Of a stretch of 64,000 nt of DNA, positions 31,679 through 41,590 are shown in pieces. Every line of letters begins with the position of its first letter. The first letter of the stretch is position 1. Source of the DNA: Heloderma charlesbogerti (Eukaryota > Chordata > Lepidosauria > Squamata > Helodermatidae); NCBI GenBank assembly GCA_026122225.1, contig JANEZZ010001412.1:806001-870000 (forward strand), written 5' to 3'. Under the pieces are notes generated by a model. The model did not search any database. It was not told the DNA's origin and saw only the letters and a list, made by a program, of their open reading frames with translations. The position numbers and the translations under genes were made by a program.

Positions 31679-32799
31679 CCAACACATTATAGATCTCCTG
31701 TAAGACTTTAGGAAACCATGTAACCACTGATGCAATGGGTAACTTCAATGTTCTACTTCAAGAGTTTAGTTTAAAAAAACAAATACATTGCAGTCTATAG
31801 CCAGAGCATGCAAAATGGGTAAGCCTAGGACAGCACTGTTAATGTCTGTCTGAGAATTTAGCTCTTATTGCTGAGCAGGACATACTATTTATGACCCTAT
31901 GGATATAGGGTTGCTGTGATTTTTAAAAAACAAAACAGTGACTTCTTAGTCCTAAAAAAGAGTTATGAATAGCTCCTGGGCACTGAAGATCCAGCATGAC
32001 TATAGCAAATAAAATATTGATAGCATTTAAAACAAGTTTGACTCAATTTGCGATTGCACTTTTGAGGATCAAAATAATACATCCTGGATTAATGTAGAAT
32101 AAACTTCTGATCAATAAGGGTGGGGGAATTGCAGTCCCATGTGATGCACATATCTGGGTGGCATTTTCATTAAACCTGGAAATGATGGTAGCGATAACAC
32201 TTGGAAAACAATTCCATACCCACAGGGATCTTCTTGACTTGTGGTGACATCATTAAGATCCAAGGAAGACAGTTGCTCTGTTTGCATCTGGGAGCTTATG
32301 GAGGAAGTGAAAAGCCCAGAAGTAAGTTTTGTAGCACACGGTCCCAACTGAACAGCTGGAGTCCCCAGAGCCAAATCCTCGTACCATCATTGCCATACTA
32401 GAGAGAAGAAGGTGCATCTGCAGGGAGCTGTGGCCAAGGGGCAGGCCAGCACACAAACCTCTTTTGGGGAGGGGGACCCTACCTTCCACCCACCTTCCAG
32501 TTAGTTGTGGACCAGATTTCTAAGGGCTAACAAGAACGTGTCCCATTTTTGGAATGTTCCTGGGGCTATATCCCCCATATGCCACTGGGCTCCATTGACC
32601 AGCACACTGTTTATCAGGGTGCAGAATGTCAGGAAAGGGAGGAAAAATCTGCTACACCAGCCAATCTGCACTTGAAAGCCATTCAGTCATGCCCACCACA
32701 ATCTCCAGTACTTGCAGCAGCCTATGCTTGTAAACCTCATTACATTCATTTTTTCTAGTGCTGTGTTGCATCCTGCCCCCTATTTTCAGGAACTTTTTC
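31679..32799. other. No recognised feature
   Basis: No convincing gene. Open frames on both strands at 32110-32490 are short and overlap each other, so they are most likely chance. Confidence 0.4.
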
Positions 32800-32839
32800 T
32801 CTCCCTAAGAAAGAGCCATGGTTTTTCTGCCTGTTTCAC

Positions 32840-33235
32840 AGGGAGGGGGAGAATTTTGGAGAATTTTCTCCTTGGGGAGGGGAACAGGGTTTCCACATAC
32901 CTTTCTTTTAAGTGTAGGCAATTCTTGAGGGGCCTTCTTTCTATTTTTTTTAACAAAACTGAACACCCCCTGCACTTGTAGGAGCCCAGGACTCTTCTGT
33001 AGCCTGGCAGTTCTTCCAGAATGCCTATTGGAGAGGGAGAGGTCACATGGTCTCCTGAGAGTGCAGAAAGAACTGTCAGGCTGGAGAAGGGTCCTGGGCT
33101 CCTGCAAGTGCAGGGGGTGTTTAAAAAAATATTTTAAAAAAATAGAAAGTAGACCCCTCAAGAATTGCCTACACTTAAAAAAAAATGTATAAATCTTGTC
33201 CCCCTCCCCAAGGAGAAAATTCTCCCAGCCTCTTT
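32840..33235. repeat. Fold-back palindrome with about 170-base arms
   Basis: The left arm has GAATTTTCTCCTTGGGGAGG, GTGTAGGCAATTCTTGAGGGG, CCCCCTGCACTTGTAGGAGCCCAG and CCTGGCAGTTCTT. The right arm has their reverse complements in reverse order, from AAGAACTGTCAGG (33069) to CCTCCCCAAGGAGAAAATTC (33205-33224). The loop is about 45 bases (33023-33067). The long open frames on the minus strand (for example 32805-33335) come from the arms and are not genes. Confidence 0.8.
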
Positions 33236-33394
33236 CACCAGAGTTTTCATTTTGCCACACACACACCAATGCTGAAAATGGAAGAATTGGAATTTTCAGC
33301 ACAACACTAATGTTCTCTTTGCCCAGGGCTGGCATCAGACTCTAAAGGGCCATTGACATGGTGCTGCTGACCAGCCCCCACCACCAACCCCCCC

Positions 33395-34320
33395 CCCAGC
33401 CTGCATGCCCACCCAAGCCACCAGCAAGCAAAAGCTGCCCACCATGCACCCTGCTGCCGAAAAACCTGCCCACCTGCTCGCTGTCCTGCTATGTTTGAAT
33501 CAGGCTCAGGTCAAACTAAGGAGCTACCCAAAAGAAAGTCAATCAGCAGGCAATGGTCAAAACATTGGTTTTATCAGGCAACAAGGAGCAATCCAAAAGA
33601 GAGATCTGAAGAGCAACCAAGATCAAAACACAAATAAACAGTCAGATACAATACACAATCCCAGAAACAGAGTCAAGCAGGAGTCCAAGGTCAGTAGTAT
33701 GGAGGATCAATCACAAAGCAGGATCAGGATACAAAGCAGAAGGAGCTGGCTAAGATGTTGTTCTTAGCACCTGCTGCTAGGCAGACACTGAAGGCTTCTA
33801 ACATTAAAGCCTGCTGAGCCCCACCCATGATTCAGCTGCATTAGAGCAATCTGGTCAGAGCCCTACTCACAAGGAGTAACTTTCTCCTGAGAAATCCTTC
33901 TTTGCAAGCAAGCACACCTTCTCACGGAAGCCCTACTGGTCTGTTGCTTGAGGTGACAATGCTCCTGGGGGCCAGAGGGTTGCTCAGCCTCTGCCTCAGA
34001 GGCACAGTCCCCTGCCTCTGACAGGGATGGACCTGCAGCCTCTCCCCTGAGGGGCCAGACTCCTCCTGGTCTGGTGACAGTGGCTGATCTGGGGTGCCCT
34101 TGATTTCTGGGAGCTCTCGCTCTTCCTCTGAGGAGGACTCCTCCAGTCAGGGCATGACACCCACTTGCCCACCTGTCCACTGAAGCTGCCCACTCACCCC
34201 TGCCTCTGAAAGCCCCTGCCCACTCACCCAGGCTGCCTATCTGTGCCCGCCCATTGGCTAAAGCCCTCTGCCTAGCCACCCACTCAAACCACTCACTCCT
34301 TCACTTGCCCACTCTCCACT
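33395..34320. repeat. Degenerate GCCCAC minisatellite, split by a solo LTR
   Basis: Words such as CTGCCCACC, GCCCACCTG, CTGCCCACTCACC and ACTTGCCCAC recur irregularly in 33395-33481 and 34160-34320. The two parts are separated by the LTR-like block. Confidence 0.55.
33482..34159 (-). mobile_element. Probable solo LTR (678 bp)
   Basis: On the minus strand it starts TGTCATGCCCTGA and ends ATAGCAGGACA, so the ends are TGTC and GACA. Flanks CTCGC and CCCAC do not match, which may reflect the repetitive target. No internal region is present. Family not identified. Confidence 0.5.
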
Positions 34321-34446
34321 CCAATATTTTTTACCTGGTGGTGATGGCAGCTGCAGGAGCAGCTCCTGCTGCTCCTTATCACCTGGTCCAGCTGGTCACA
34401 CTTGTAAAGCACCTTAGCAACCAACCAGACAAGCACAGGCCCTACC

Positions 34447-34454
34447 TGCACAAC

Positions 34455-34495
<41 letters not shown>

Positions 34496-34690
34496 TTATT
34501 TATATCCTGCCTTTTCCTCAATAGTGGGACTCAAGGTGGCCTTACAACGTTAAAACTTCTACAATTAAAACCTATGAATAGAAATATAAATATAACTGTA
34601 CAAAAGTTAAAAATGTAATTAAATCATCAATATTAAAATTGTAAAAATATTAAAACATTAAAAGACAACCACCACAACAAAAATATGCAT
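34447..34690. repeat. ATT microsatellite and LINE 3' tail
   Basis: About 15 ATT units (34447-34492) lead into TATTTATATCCTGCCTTTTCC and an A-rich stretch (34555-34680), the layout of an L2-type LINE 3' end; the microsatellite is its tail. Confidence 0.65.
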
Positions 34691-34736
34691 ACATCACATT
34701 TAAACGTTTGGGTTTTTTTTAAAAAAACAAAACACT

Positions 34737-34910
34737 TCATTTGAGTAGCGGCCATCTGAACCAAGCAGATGCTGCCTTTGGGGGCAGGGAACTTGGCCAG
34801 TGAGGGCACAGGAGTGATGTAAAGACCACTTCATGCCCTCATTGGCCATGCCCCTCCCCCCCAAGGCAGTGTCTGATTGGTTCAGATCACTGCTACTCCA
34901 AATGTAAGGA
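34737..34910. repeat. 174-bp palindromic MITE
   Basis: Left arm AGTAGC, ATCTGAACCAAGCAGA, CTGCCTT, TTGGCCAGTGAGGGCA; right arm TGCCCTCATTGGCCA, AAGGCAG, TCTGATTGGTTCAGAT, GCTACT. The arms pair around a short loop at about 34825. No coding capacity. Confidence 0.75.
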
Positions 34911-36078
34911 AAACACAAACACACTTTAATATAGCGTTCCATGGGGCCTGCAGGCTCACTGTGGTGATTCCAGAGAGGCCAGCTGGGAGGGCGAGGTGCA
35001 TGGTGACAGCTATGACAGACTTGGGTAGATGGGCCCTTCTGACCTGTAAGCCCTCGGCTGCTGCCTGCCCATGCCGACCGCTGATGTTGGGCCTGTCTTT
35101 GCCCCTTATGAAATCTACTTGCCATGTGACATTTTGAGCTGTGATTCCTGCAATACCCCCATACAGACTTCATGCATTTTCAGTCTCTTATGAAGGGCAA
35201 GTGTGTGTATAAATTGTGACTTCACCTTCATGACATATATGTAAATCCTCCAACTTTCCCCAGCCTGGCATGCATTAAGAAGGAAATAGAACTGATTCAT
35301 ACATGGATATACCCTTCAGACTGCTGCAAGAGAGGCATATTTGGTGCTCATGAATTGTGCAAAAAATGACTCCTAAAAAGCAATTTTTAAAGAGTTTCTT
35401 TCCCTCAGGTTAATGTTCAGAGGTTGGAGGGCCAGGTGGGCGTTACAGCTGCTGCCATGTCAACCTGTGAGGGGACTAAGTGAATTTTCACAAGCAATTA
35501 GTTTCTGGAGATACCTGTGAAAGCAGCTATACGCTCTCAAGATACCAAAGTAATTTGAAATGGCAGGTGCTGAGATGGAGACCAGGTAACATGCTGCTAA
35601 AAACACAAGAAATGTGTACATAGCAGCAGTGAACAGAAACAGAATTAGATTTCGGAAGAGATGGCAAGCTACATCATTTGTCTGTTTTAAACTTAACCAT
35701 GAAACAAACAGCTATGGAAAGCCAAACTGCCTGAAATACATGGCAGAAAGCCAGATTAAACTATGGCAGAATGCCTTTTGCGACACTTCTAAAATGATTA
35801 ATGGGAAAGCACAGTAATTCGGCAGGATAAGAGAATTGTTTCGGGGATGGACACACACACACTGTTACCAGGCAAAAGAGAGAGAGAGAGATTCCAAAGT
35901 CTTTTTGTTTAAAAAAGTATGTTTGAAAACCTTGTATATGCCCCCCAAAATGTATGCTGATAGTGTATTCAGGTATGTGAATGTTAACCACATTCATTCC
36001 GTGCCTTAGGGGAGCAGCCTGTCTACATCAAGCAACCAGGCTTATAGGAACACAATTACACTGGGCTGGATCCAAAAT
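34911..36078. other. No gene recognised
   Basis: Includes short CA and GA runs at 35852-35890. Open frames at 35614-35817 and 35761-35997 have no domain. The last eight bases (TCCAAAAT, 36071-36078) are the left target copy of the following element. Confidence 0.45.
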
Positions 36079-36344
36079 TAGGGATGTACGAAAGTGACTT
36101 ACCTTTTGCGGATTATGTTAATGGGGGGGGAGGCGTTCCGTTCCTCCCCCCGGAATCCTGGCCTGGGGGGGAGGTGCTCCGTTCCTCCCCCCCAGAATCC
36201 TCGAACGGCCGGCTGTGCTCCGCAGCAGCTCCGACCACGGAGCAGCTGGCCAGGCCTGGCCCGGCCAGGCCAGAGCCGTCCTCAGCCAGATTTCCAGCCG
36301 CTGAGGGCTCTGGGTAAAACAACAACAACAACAACGCATACGCA

Positions 36345-36672
36345 AATGGCAGCGGCTACGGCCGCCGCCATTTGCGTTCCTTCTTTTTGGCCGTCTTAAT
36401 CTACGTAAATATTTACATAGACTATGACAGCGAAAATCAAGGGGAATGTAAATAGTGTAGCGGGCACTATTTGCGTCCCCTTTGATTCGCCGTTTTAGCC
36501 TACGTAAATCTTTATGTAGGCTAAAACGGGGAATCAAAAGGGGATGCAAATGGCGCCCGCTACGCTATTTGCATTCCCCTTGATTTTCGCCATCATAGTC
36601 TATGTAAATATTTACATAGATTAAGACGGCCCAAAAGAAGGAATGCAAATGGCGGCGGCTGTAGCTGCCACC
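36345..36672. repeat. Large nested palindrome in hAT-like copy 2
   Basis: Left-arm words GCCGCCATTTGCGTTCC, TAATCTACGTAAATATTTAC, AAATCAAGGGGAATG and TAGCCTACGTAAATC return as reverse complements on the right. Each arm contains self-paired blocks such as TCTACGTAAATATTTACATAGA and a GCACTATTTGCGTCCCC unit paired with GGGGAATGTAAATAGTG. Octamer words ATGCAAAT occur at 36544-36551 and 36643-36650. Single strands of it would form a branched hairpin. Confidence 0.8.
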
Positions 36673-36844
36673 ATTTGCGTACGCGGTTTGTTTTTTCTAA
36701 ACCCACCCCCAACCATGATAGGCTACATAAAGATTTACGTAGCCTATCATGTCTTTTTTTTTTTTTTAAACCTAGCCATGATAGGCTACGTAAATCTTTA
36801 CGTAGCCTATCATGTCTTTTTTTTTTTTCCCCACAAGCCTGGAA

Positions 36845-36954
36845 ATGGCGGCGGCGGCAGCCGGTTGGAAGACCGGCTGCCGCCGCCACCTTCACCGGAG
36901 CCACCACCAGAGCCGCCGCCGGAGCCGCCGCCGCCCGGAAGATCTGCCCCAGGT
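36845..36954 (+). other. First-exon-like ATG frame ending at GTAAGT (copy 2)
   Basis: ATG at 36845 in AAATGGCGGCGGCGG starts 36 codons, MAAAAAGWKTG, an Arg/His-rich middle, then RRRPEDLPQ, ending exactly at CCAG followed by GTAAGT (36953). In copy 3 the matching frame starts with TTG, has 28 codons, ends DPPQ and also meets a GTAAAT donor in the same phase. The two lengths differ by a multiple of three. It could be coding capture or chance in GC-rich DNA. Confidence 0.3.
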
Positions 36955-37179
36955 AAGTCTCATCCCGAGGGGGATCCGTGGGGGGGGGCGGGGGGCAGGC
37001 TGTTCCGCCACAGATTTCAGGGGGCTGAATGCACTTGCATTCAGCCTCACCGAGATCTGTGGCAGAATTCTCTGACATCCCTATCCAAAATATGCTGGTG
37101 CAAACAGGGCAAAGTGAGGCAGATACTTCAGGAAATGCGTGCTGGCGTATGTGGGGAGGCACAGTGGTGGCACCCACCC

Positions 37180-37545
37180 AACCATTCTGCTCTGTTCCAT
37201 CTTCCACTACCTGGCCGACTCAGCCTGCAGAGAGTTGGGCCAACTAGAGGATTTTTGGTGCTTTTGAATTCACGTAAATTACAGCTGCAATTTGTGCAGA
37301 TTTGCGCAATCTGTACAAATTTCAGCTGTAATTTGCACAAACGGCACAAATTTGCACAATTTGTGCCCATAATTTGCGCAGCTCTCTATTTGCGCAAATT
37401 ACAGCAAAGACCAAAAAGAAATATGTAAAAAGTTCCTGGAATTCAGAGAAACCATGCAGCCCAGCTTGCAGAAGCAAGCTGAGTCAGGAAAACCGCAGAA
37501 GTCAGGTGAGCCCCCAAAGGGCCGGATGGGCTCCTCCCCCATCAT
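37180..37545 (+). repeat. AT-rich palindromic repeat family, copy B
   Basis: The interior is dense in GCAAATT/AATTTGC words in both directions (for example GCACAAATTTGCACAATTTG at 37336-37355). The right end has AGTTCCTGGAATTC, CCCAGCTTGC and GTCAGGTGAGCCC, which match copy A (1-345) in reverse. A donor-like CAG/GTGAGC faces outward here too. Confidence 0.65.
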
Positions 37546-38021
37546 ATTAAGTGTGTCTTATCTTTAAATCATAGTTGTGCCTCTTGGGCATCACATCGGT
37601 GGTGACTTTGGGCTTCCAAGCCATTTGAACCACATTTCCACAGATAATACACAGATAATACATCTGAGGAAGACATGCATTGGACTGCACTACACCAACA
37701 TGAAGTGGAAGAAGGAATCCATCTTCTCATCATTCTTTAACATATCTTGACTATGTGAATGAATAGAATGTTACTTTACCTATACAGGCTACAAAACAGA
37801 AAGTCATCGAGCAATAGTAGAGAGCAAAATCAAGTTGTACAATCATATCATTCAATACCAGGAATAACCAAACGCATTTTGACCATAGGTCTTCTTCAGT
37901 GGCTTGGTATATAAAAAGAGATACAGAAGGACTTCACACACACACACACACACACACACCTCAATACAAGCTTCTCACACCTATTGGCAATATAAAGTAC
38001 TGCAGTGTCTCCACCTGCATA
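37546..38021. other. No gene; short CA microsatellite
   Basis: A CA run of about 12 units is at 37936-37960. Nothing else is recognised. Confidence 0.5.
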
Positions 38022-38225
38022 AGAACATAAGAAGAGCCCTGCTGGATCAGACCAGGGGTCCATCCAGTCCAGCATTCTGTTCACACGGTAGCCAACAAGC
38101 TGTCAGCTGGGAACGCTCAAGCAGGGCATGAGTGCAACAGCACCCTCCCGCCCATGTTTCCCAGCAACTGGTGTACATAGGCTTGCTGCCTCTGGTACTG
38201 GAGGTAGCACATAGCCATCAGGACT
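38022..38225 (-). repeat. CR1-group LINE 3' fragment
   Basis: AAGAACATAAGAAGAGCCCT, CTGGATCAGACCAGGGGTCC and GGAGGTAGCACATAGCCATC match the copy at 30606-31065 closely. Confidence 0.65.
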
Positions 38226-39041
38226 GCAATGATATCAAACATACGATCAGTGTGTAGTGGTAAATTCTGAAGTGTGGGTGCACATCACAAGAGTCACCCA
38301 TAGCCAAAACCTCAAGGAGAGTCCAAATTCAGAGGGCTGTGTTGATCCATATCAACAAACCAGTTCTAGTAGCTTTCATCTCCACCAGGAGAAGGTCTTT
38401 TGAGAAGCCAGTGGGTCTTTATTGCCCATTCAAGACCAACCTACCCCAAAATGCTTTGCATTACACCAGGGAATGATACGTTGTAATTCATTTCTCCTCA
38501 GCTACTGTGAAAATGCATTTCCCTTCAGCTACTGTGATGACTGCAACTAAGCTCAGAGGGAACAGGGAATTTTGAGGGACGACGCCAGTATCCCTGCTAA
38601 TATGAAAGTGCCAGCATTGCATCCCTGTGAGCCCTGGCTCCACACTGCACCACGATATATGGTGGTGCAATATTTCTGCACCCTTTCCATTAAATGTTTC
38701 TTATACATAGAAATGGTAAGAGAATAAACTGCAGAGCATATTTTCAGTTCAGGAATGGTTGATGTCTTCCTGTTACTCGTGTCCAAGTACTTGGAAAATA
38801 CAGTTCAGTCTGTGTGTTGACTGTAGGAAAACATTGATTTTCCAGTATCGACCTCCATCACTGAGACACTCTGAAATAATTCCACAGAGAAATTCTACCA
38901 ATGCGTATATTCATCACAGCCTGACACATGCTGGTAATATTTGTCAAATCATTTATGACAAATGTTAAAATATTTTTTTCAATTCATTTTCAAGACAAAT
39001 TAGCTTTCTATAACTCACTGATCTGCCAGGATAAGTACCAT
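38226..39041. other. No recognised feature
   Basis: Unique-looking sequence with only short open frames and no domain. Confidence 0.45.
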
Positions 39042-39668
39042 CATAGAATCATAGAATAGTAGGGTTGGAAGGGGCCTACAAGACCACAGAGTCCAGCCCC
39101 CTGCTCAATGCAAGAATCCAAGTCAAAGCATCCCTGACAGATGGCTGTCCACACTTGTCTTGAATGCCTCCAGGGTGGGAGAGCCCACCACCTCCCTAGG
39201 GAATTGGTCCCATTGTCATATTGCTCTAACAGTTAGGAAGTTTCTCCTGATGTTCAGCCGGAATCTGGCTTCCTGTAACTTGAGCCCATGATTCCGTGTC
39301 CTGCACTCTGGCATGATCGAGAAGAGATCCTGGCCTTTCTCTCTGTGGCAACATTTCAAGTACTTGAACAGCGCTATCATAGCCTTCTTTTCTCAAGGCT
39401 AAACATGCCCAGTTCTTTCAGTCTCTCCTCATTGGCCTTTGTTTCCAGTTCCCTGATCATCTTTGTTGCCCTCCTCTGGACCCTCTCCAGTTTGTTTGCA
39501 TCCTTCCTAAAGTGTGGTGCCCAGAACTGGATACAATACTCCAGATGAGGCCTAACCAGTGCTGAGTAGAGGGGAACTAATACTTCACATGATTTGGAAG
39601 CTATACTTCTATTAATGCAGCCCAAAACAGCATTCACCCTTTTTGCAGCCACATCACATTGTTGGCTC
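39042..39668 (-). pseudogene. CR1 LINE, strongly 5'-truncated
   Basis: 3' end ATCATAGAATCATAGAATAG at 39042. The minus-strand frame 39377-39670 encodes [40 protein letters not shown] and [15 protein letters not shown], the carboxyl third of CR1 reverse transcriptase; the remainder of the end is out of frame. The catalytic region is absent. Confidence 0.88.
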
Positions 39669-40083
39669 AAGTAAAGAGTTGGTGAATTTGTACCAATTTC
39701 ACTGAGATACAGAAGAACCTAGTATTGAGCACAGGCCACCAGGGGACACCTCTTTTGGTGCCAATTAGAGTTTTCTTCCCAAGGAGTGTTGGAGCTAGTC
39801 CAGGGGCAGCACTCTGTGGTGAACCAGGAGCTGGTAACCAGGAGGAGTGGACAAAACCTGTAGTGAAGACTGAAGAGCAAGCCAGGAGGCAGGACTGAGG
39901 AGCGAGGCAGAAGTCAAGAACAAAGAATAACAAAGGAACAGAGAGAGCCCTGGAAGACCTTGCTGCTCAAGCAAGGGTTAACTCGAAAGAAAGCCTTCTT
40001 GTTCTCCTTCCTGTCCAGGAGGCTCCAACAGCTAGACTATGTGGGCAGGGTCAGCCTAAGGCCTGAGGATACTAATCTGCATA
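39669..40083. other. No recognised feature
   Basis: GA-rich sequence with GAGCAAGCCAGGAGGCAGGA at about 39878. It could be part of an LTR, but no ends are visible. Confidence 0.35.
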
Positions 40084-40195
40084 CACCAGCCTTCTCCAAT
40101 CTTGTGCCCTCTGTAATTGTTGGACTACAACTTCCATCATTACCAGCCACCATGGCCAATAGAGCAGCTGTAGTTGGAGGGCATCAGACTGGCGA
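40084..40195. repeat. Palindromic GTTGGACTACAACTTCC repeat
   Basis: ACCAGCCTTCTCCAATCTTG and GCATCAGACTGGCGAAGATGC are imperfect inverted ends around TTGGACTACAACTTCCATCA and AGCTGTAGTTGGAGGGC. Same group as 46853-46975. Confidence 0.6.
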
Positions 40196-40441
40196 AGATG
40201 CTGCAATGTGCAGTTCAGTGGTTCACCACATGGGGCAGCTGCACACACGCTCAAGGGCTTCCAGTTCAAGACCCAGAAGCTCCTGACAAGAGGCACAATA
40301 TTTGTGGGGGCCATGGCGGGGAAGGAAAGGGTTAAACCCACGTCCCCGTGGGCCACAGTCCTGATCCTGATAGCCCTTCTCCACGAATTTGGAGCTGAAA
40401 AAAGAATCATAGACATTTTAGCATCACATGTAGTTTGGCCC
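40196..40441. repeat. Fragment of the GGGCCAAAC-ended element
   Basis: GGGGAAGGAAAGGGTTAAACCC and the end ATCACATGTAGTTTGGCCC are shared with the element at 42806-43340 (CAAATAAAGAAAGGGTTACCC and ATCACATCTAGTTTGGCCC). Confidence 0.5.
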
Positions 40442-40787
40442 TTTGCTCCCTTGCTTTGGCTTTGGGAGCAATTCTCCCATCACCTGCTCCTGTAACGGGT
40501 AAGAGAGCCCCAATGTGATGCATGGGCACTTTGATGCAATGAGAGATGTGCAAATGCAGACACAGGGCTGCCCAAGGCACCTAGCACATCATGGAGGCCC
40601 CAAGCATCATCACAAACTTGTGCTATCAAAAAGGACACAGGCAGAGCTATTGAGTACCAAGTAGGAGCAGAGTTCACTGAGTCACTCTGGACTGAGATAG
40701 GATGTTGCTAGAGCTTGCTCCATGGAAAATGCTAGCAACATGACAATGTGCAGGATAGAATCTGTGCACCAAATGTATACAATAGGG

Positions 40788-40960
40788 CAGGGGTAGGCAA
40801 CATGGTGCCCATGGGCATCGGCACACCCTCAGCCACCTTTCTTGGTGCCTTCCTGGGTGCCCTCCCCCCCCCATATATATAAAAACAGATTTTCTTTCTG
40901 GCAGCTGGGATAATTTCAAAGCAAAATGAGGGCCTCCAGCTGGTACCACCATCATTTCTC
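40788..40960. repeat. hAT-type repeat fragment
   Basis: Begins CAGGGGTAGGCAACATGGTGCC, a start seen in hAT-type repeats of reptiles. No other end is visible. Confidence 0.4.
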
Positions 40961-41590
40961 ATTAACGCCTCTGGGGCAAATGTGGGGCTCAGAGGCATTC
41001 TTAGGAAATGAAGATGGTTGGCTACAGGGTAATGATTTCATCTTTAGCACAGCCAGCCACTAAGATAAAGGGGGGGGGGAGAAAGTGACTCCTGTCACTT
41101 CTATCTGGGAAGCTGGAGGGTGGGGCTTGGAAGGGCAGCAGTAAGCCAGCTTGGGTGGGGTGGTCAGGGAGACAATCCTATGTATTGCCCGAGAAAGTCC
41201 AATTACATTCACTGAGACAAACTCCCAGGTAAGTGCATGCAGGATTGCAAGCTAGGGGCTGATCTACACTTACAGGTTTTTTCGCTTCCAATGAGGTTTC
41301 ACTGCCCATCTTTCACACTACCCAGTACCCGCCTCGAATTGGAACCAGAATTTCCCACGTCCATGCTCCCACTTTCAATACCCTGATATCCTGGTATTTC
41401 CCCTTAATGTGATCTGATTTTCCGCCTTCACTACCATATCTGGTCATAGTCCCCTCCCCTGCCTGTCCATATACAGTGGTGTTTGTATTTCCCTCCTGTC
41501 CAATCACAACTCTTGATGGCCCCATGTCGTCTTCCAGCTACTGATCGCATAGCTTCCTCAGCACTCAGTATTTCCTCAGCAACAAGCAAA
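40961..41590. other. No gene; one palindromic MITE at 41172-41255
   Basis: GACAATCCTATGTATTGCCC and AACTCCCAGGTAAGTGCATGCAGGATTGC form an old copy of the GTAAGTCCCATTG family. Open frames elsewhere are short. Confidence 0.45.

Larger units (their letters stand above)
36079..37083. mobile_element. hAT-like element, TAGGGATG family, copy 2 (1005 bp)
   Basis: Ends TAGGGATG and CATCCCTA, with a perfect 8-bp duplication TCCAAAAT (36071-36078 and 37084-37091). The left third is GC-rich with a donor-like AGGTAAGT facing left (complement at 36097-36104). The middle is a palindrome with arms of about 165 bases (36345-36672, centre near 36508) that holds smaller palindromes. Then two tandem copies of a GATAGGCTACGTAAATC hairpin (36715-36820), then a GC-rich exon-like part with a donor at 36953. 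No transposase frame. Perfect flanks suggest a fairly recent insertion. Confidence 0.9.

Noticed and set aside
32805..33335. 176-codon minus-strand frame
   Set aside because: It lies over both arms of the fold-back palindrome, so both halves are the same sequence read in opposite senses.
34700..35173. 157-codon minus-strand frame
   Set aside because: Overlaps the palindromic MITE at 34737-34910 and has no domain.
36643..37428. 261-codon open frame with a proline-rich middle
   Set aside because: It crosses the palindrome, hairpins, hAT-like end and the following unrelated repeat; it is not one gene. Only the short ATG-to-donor part is discussed.
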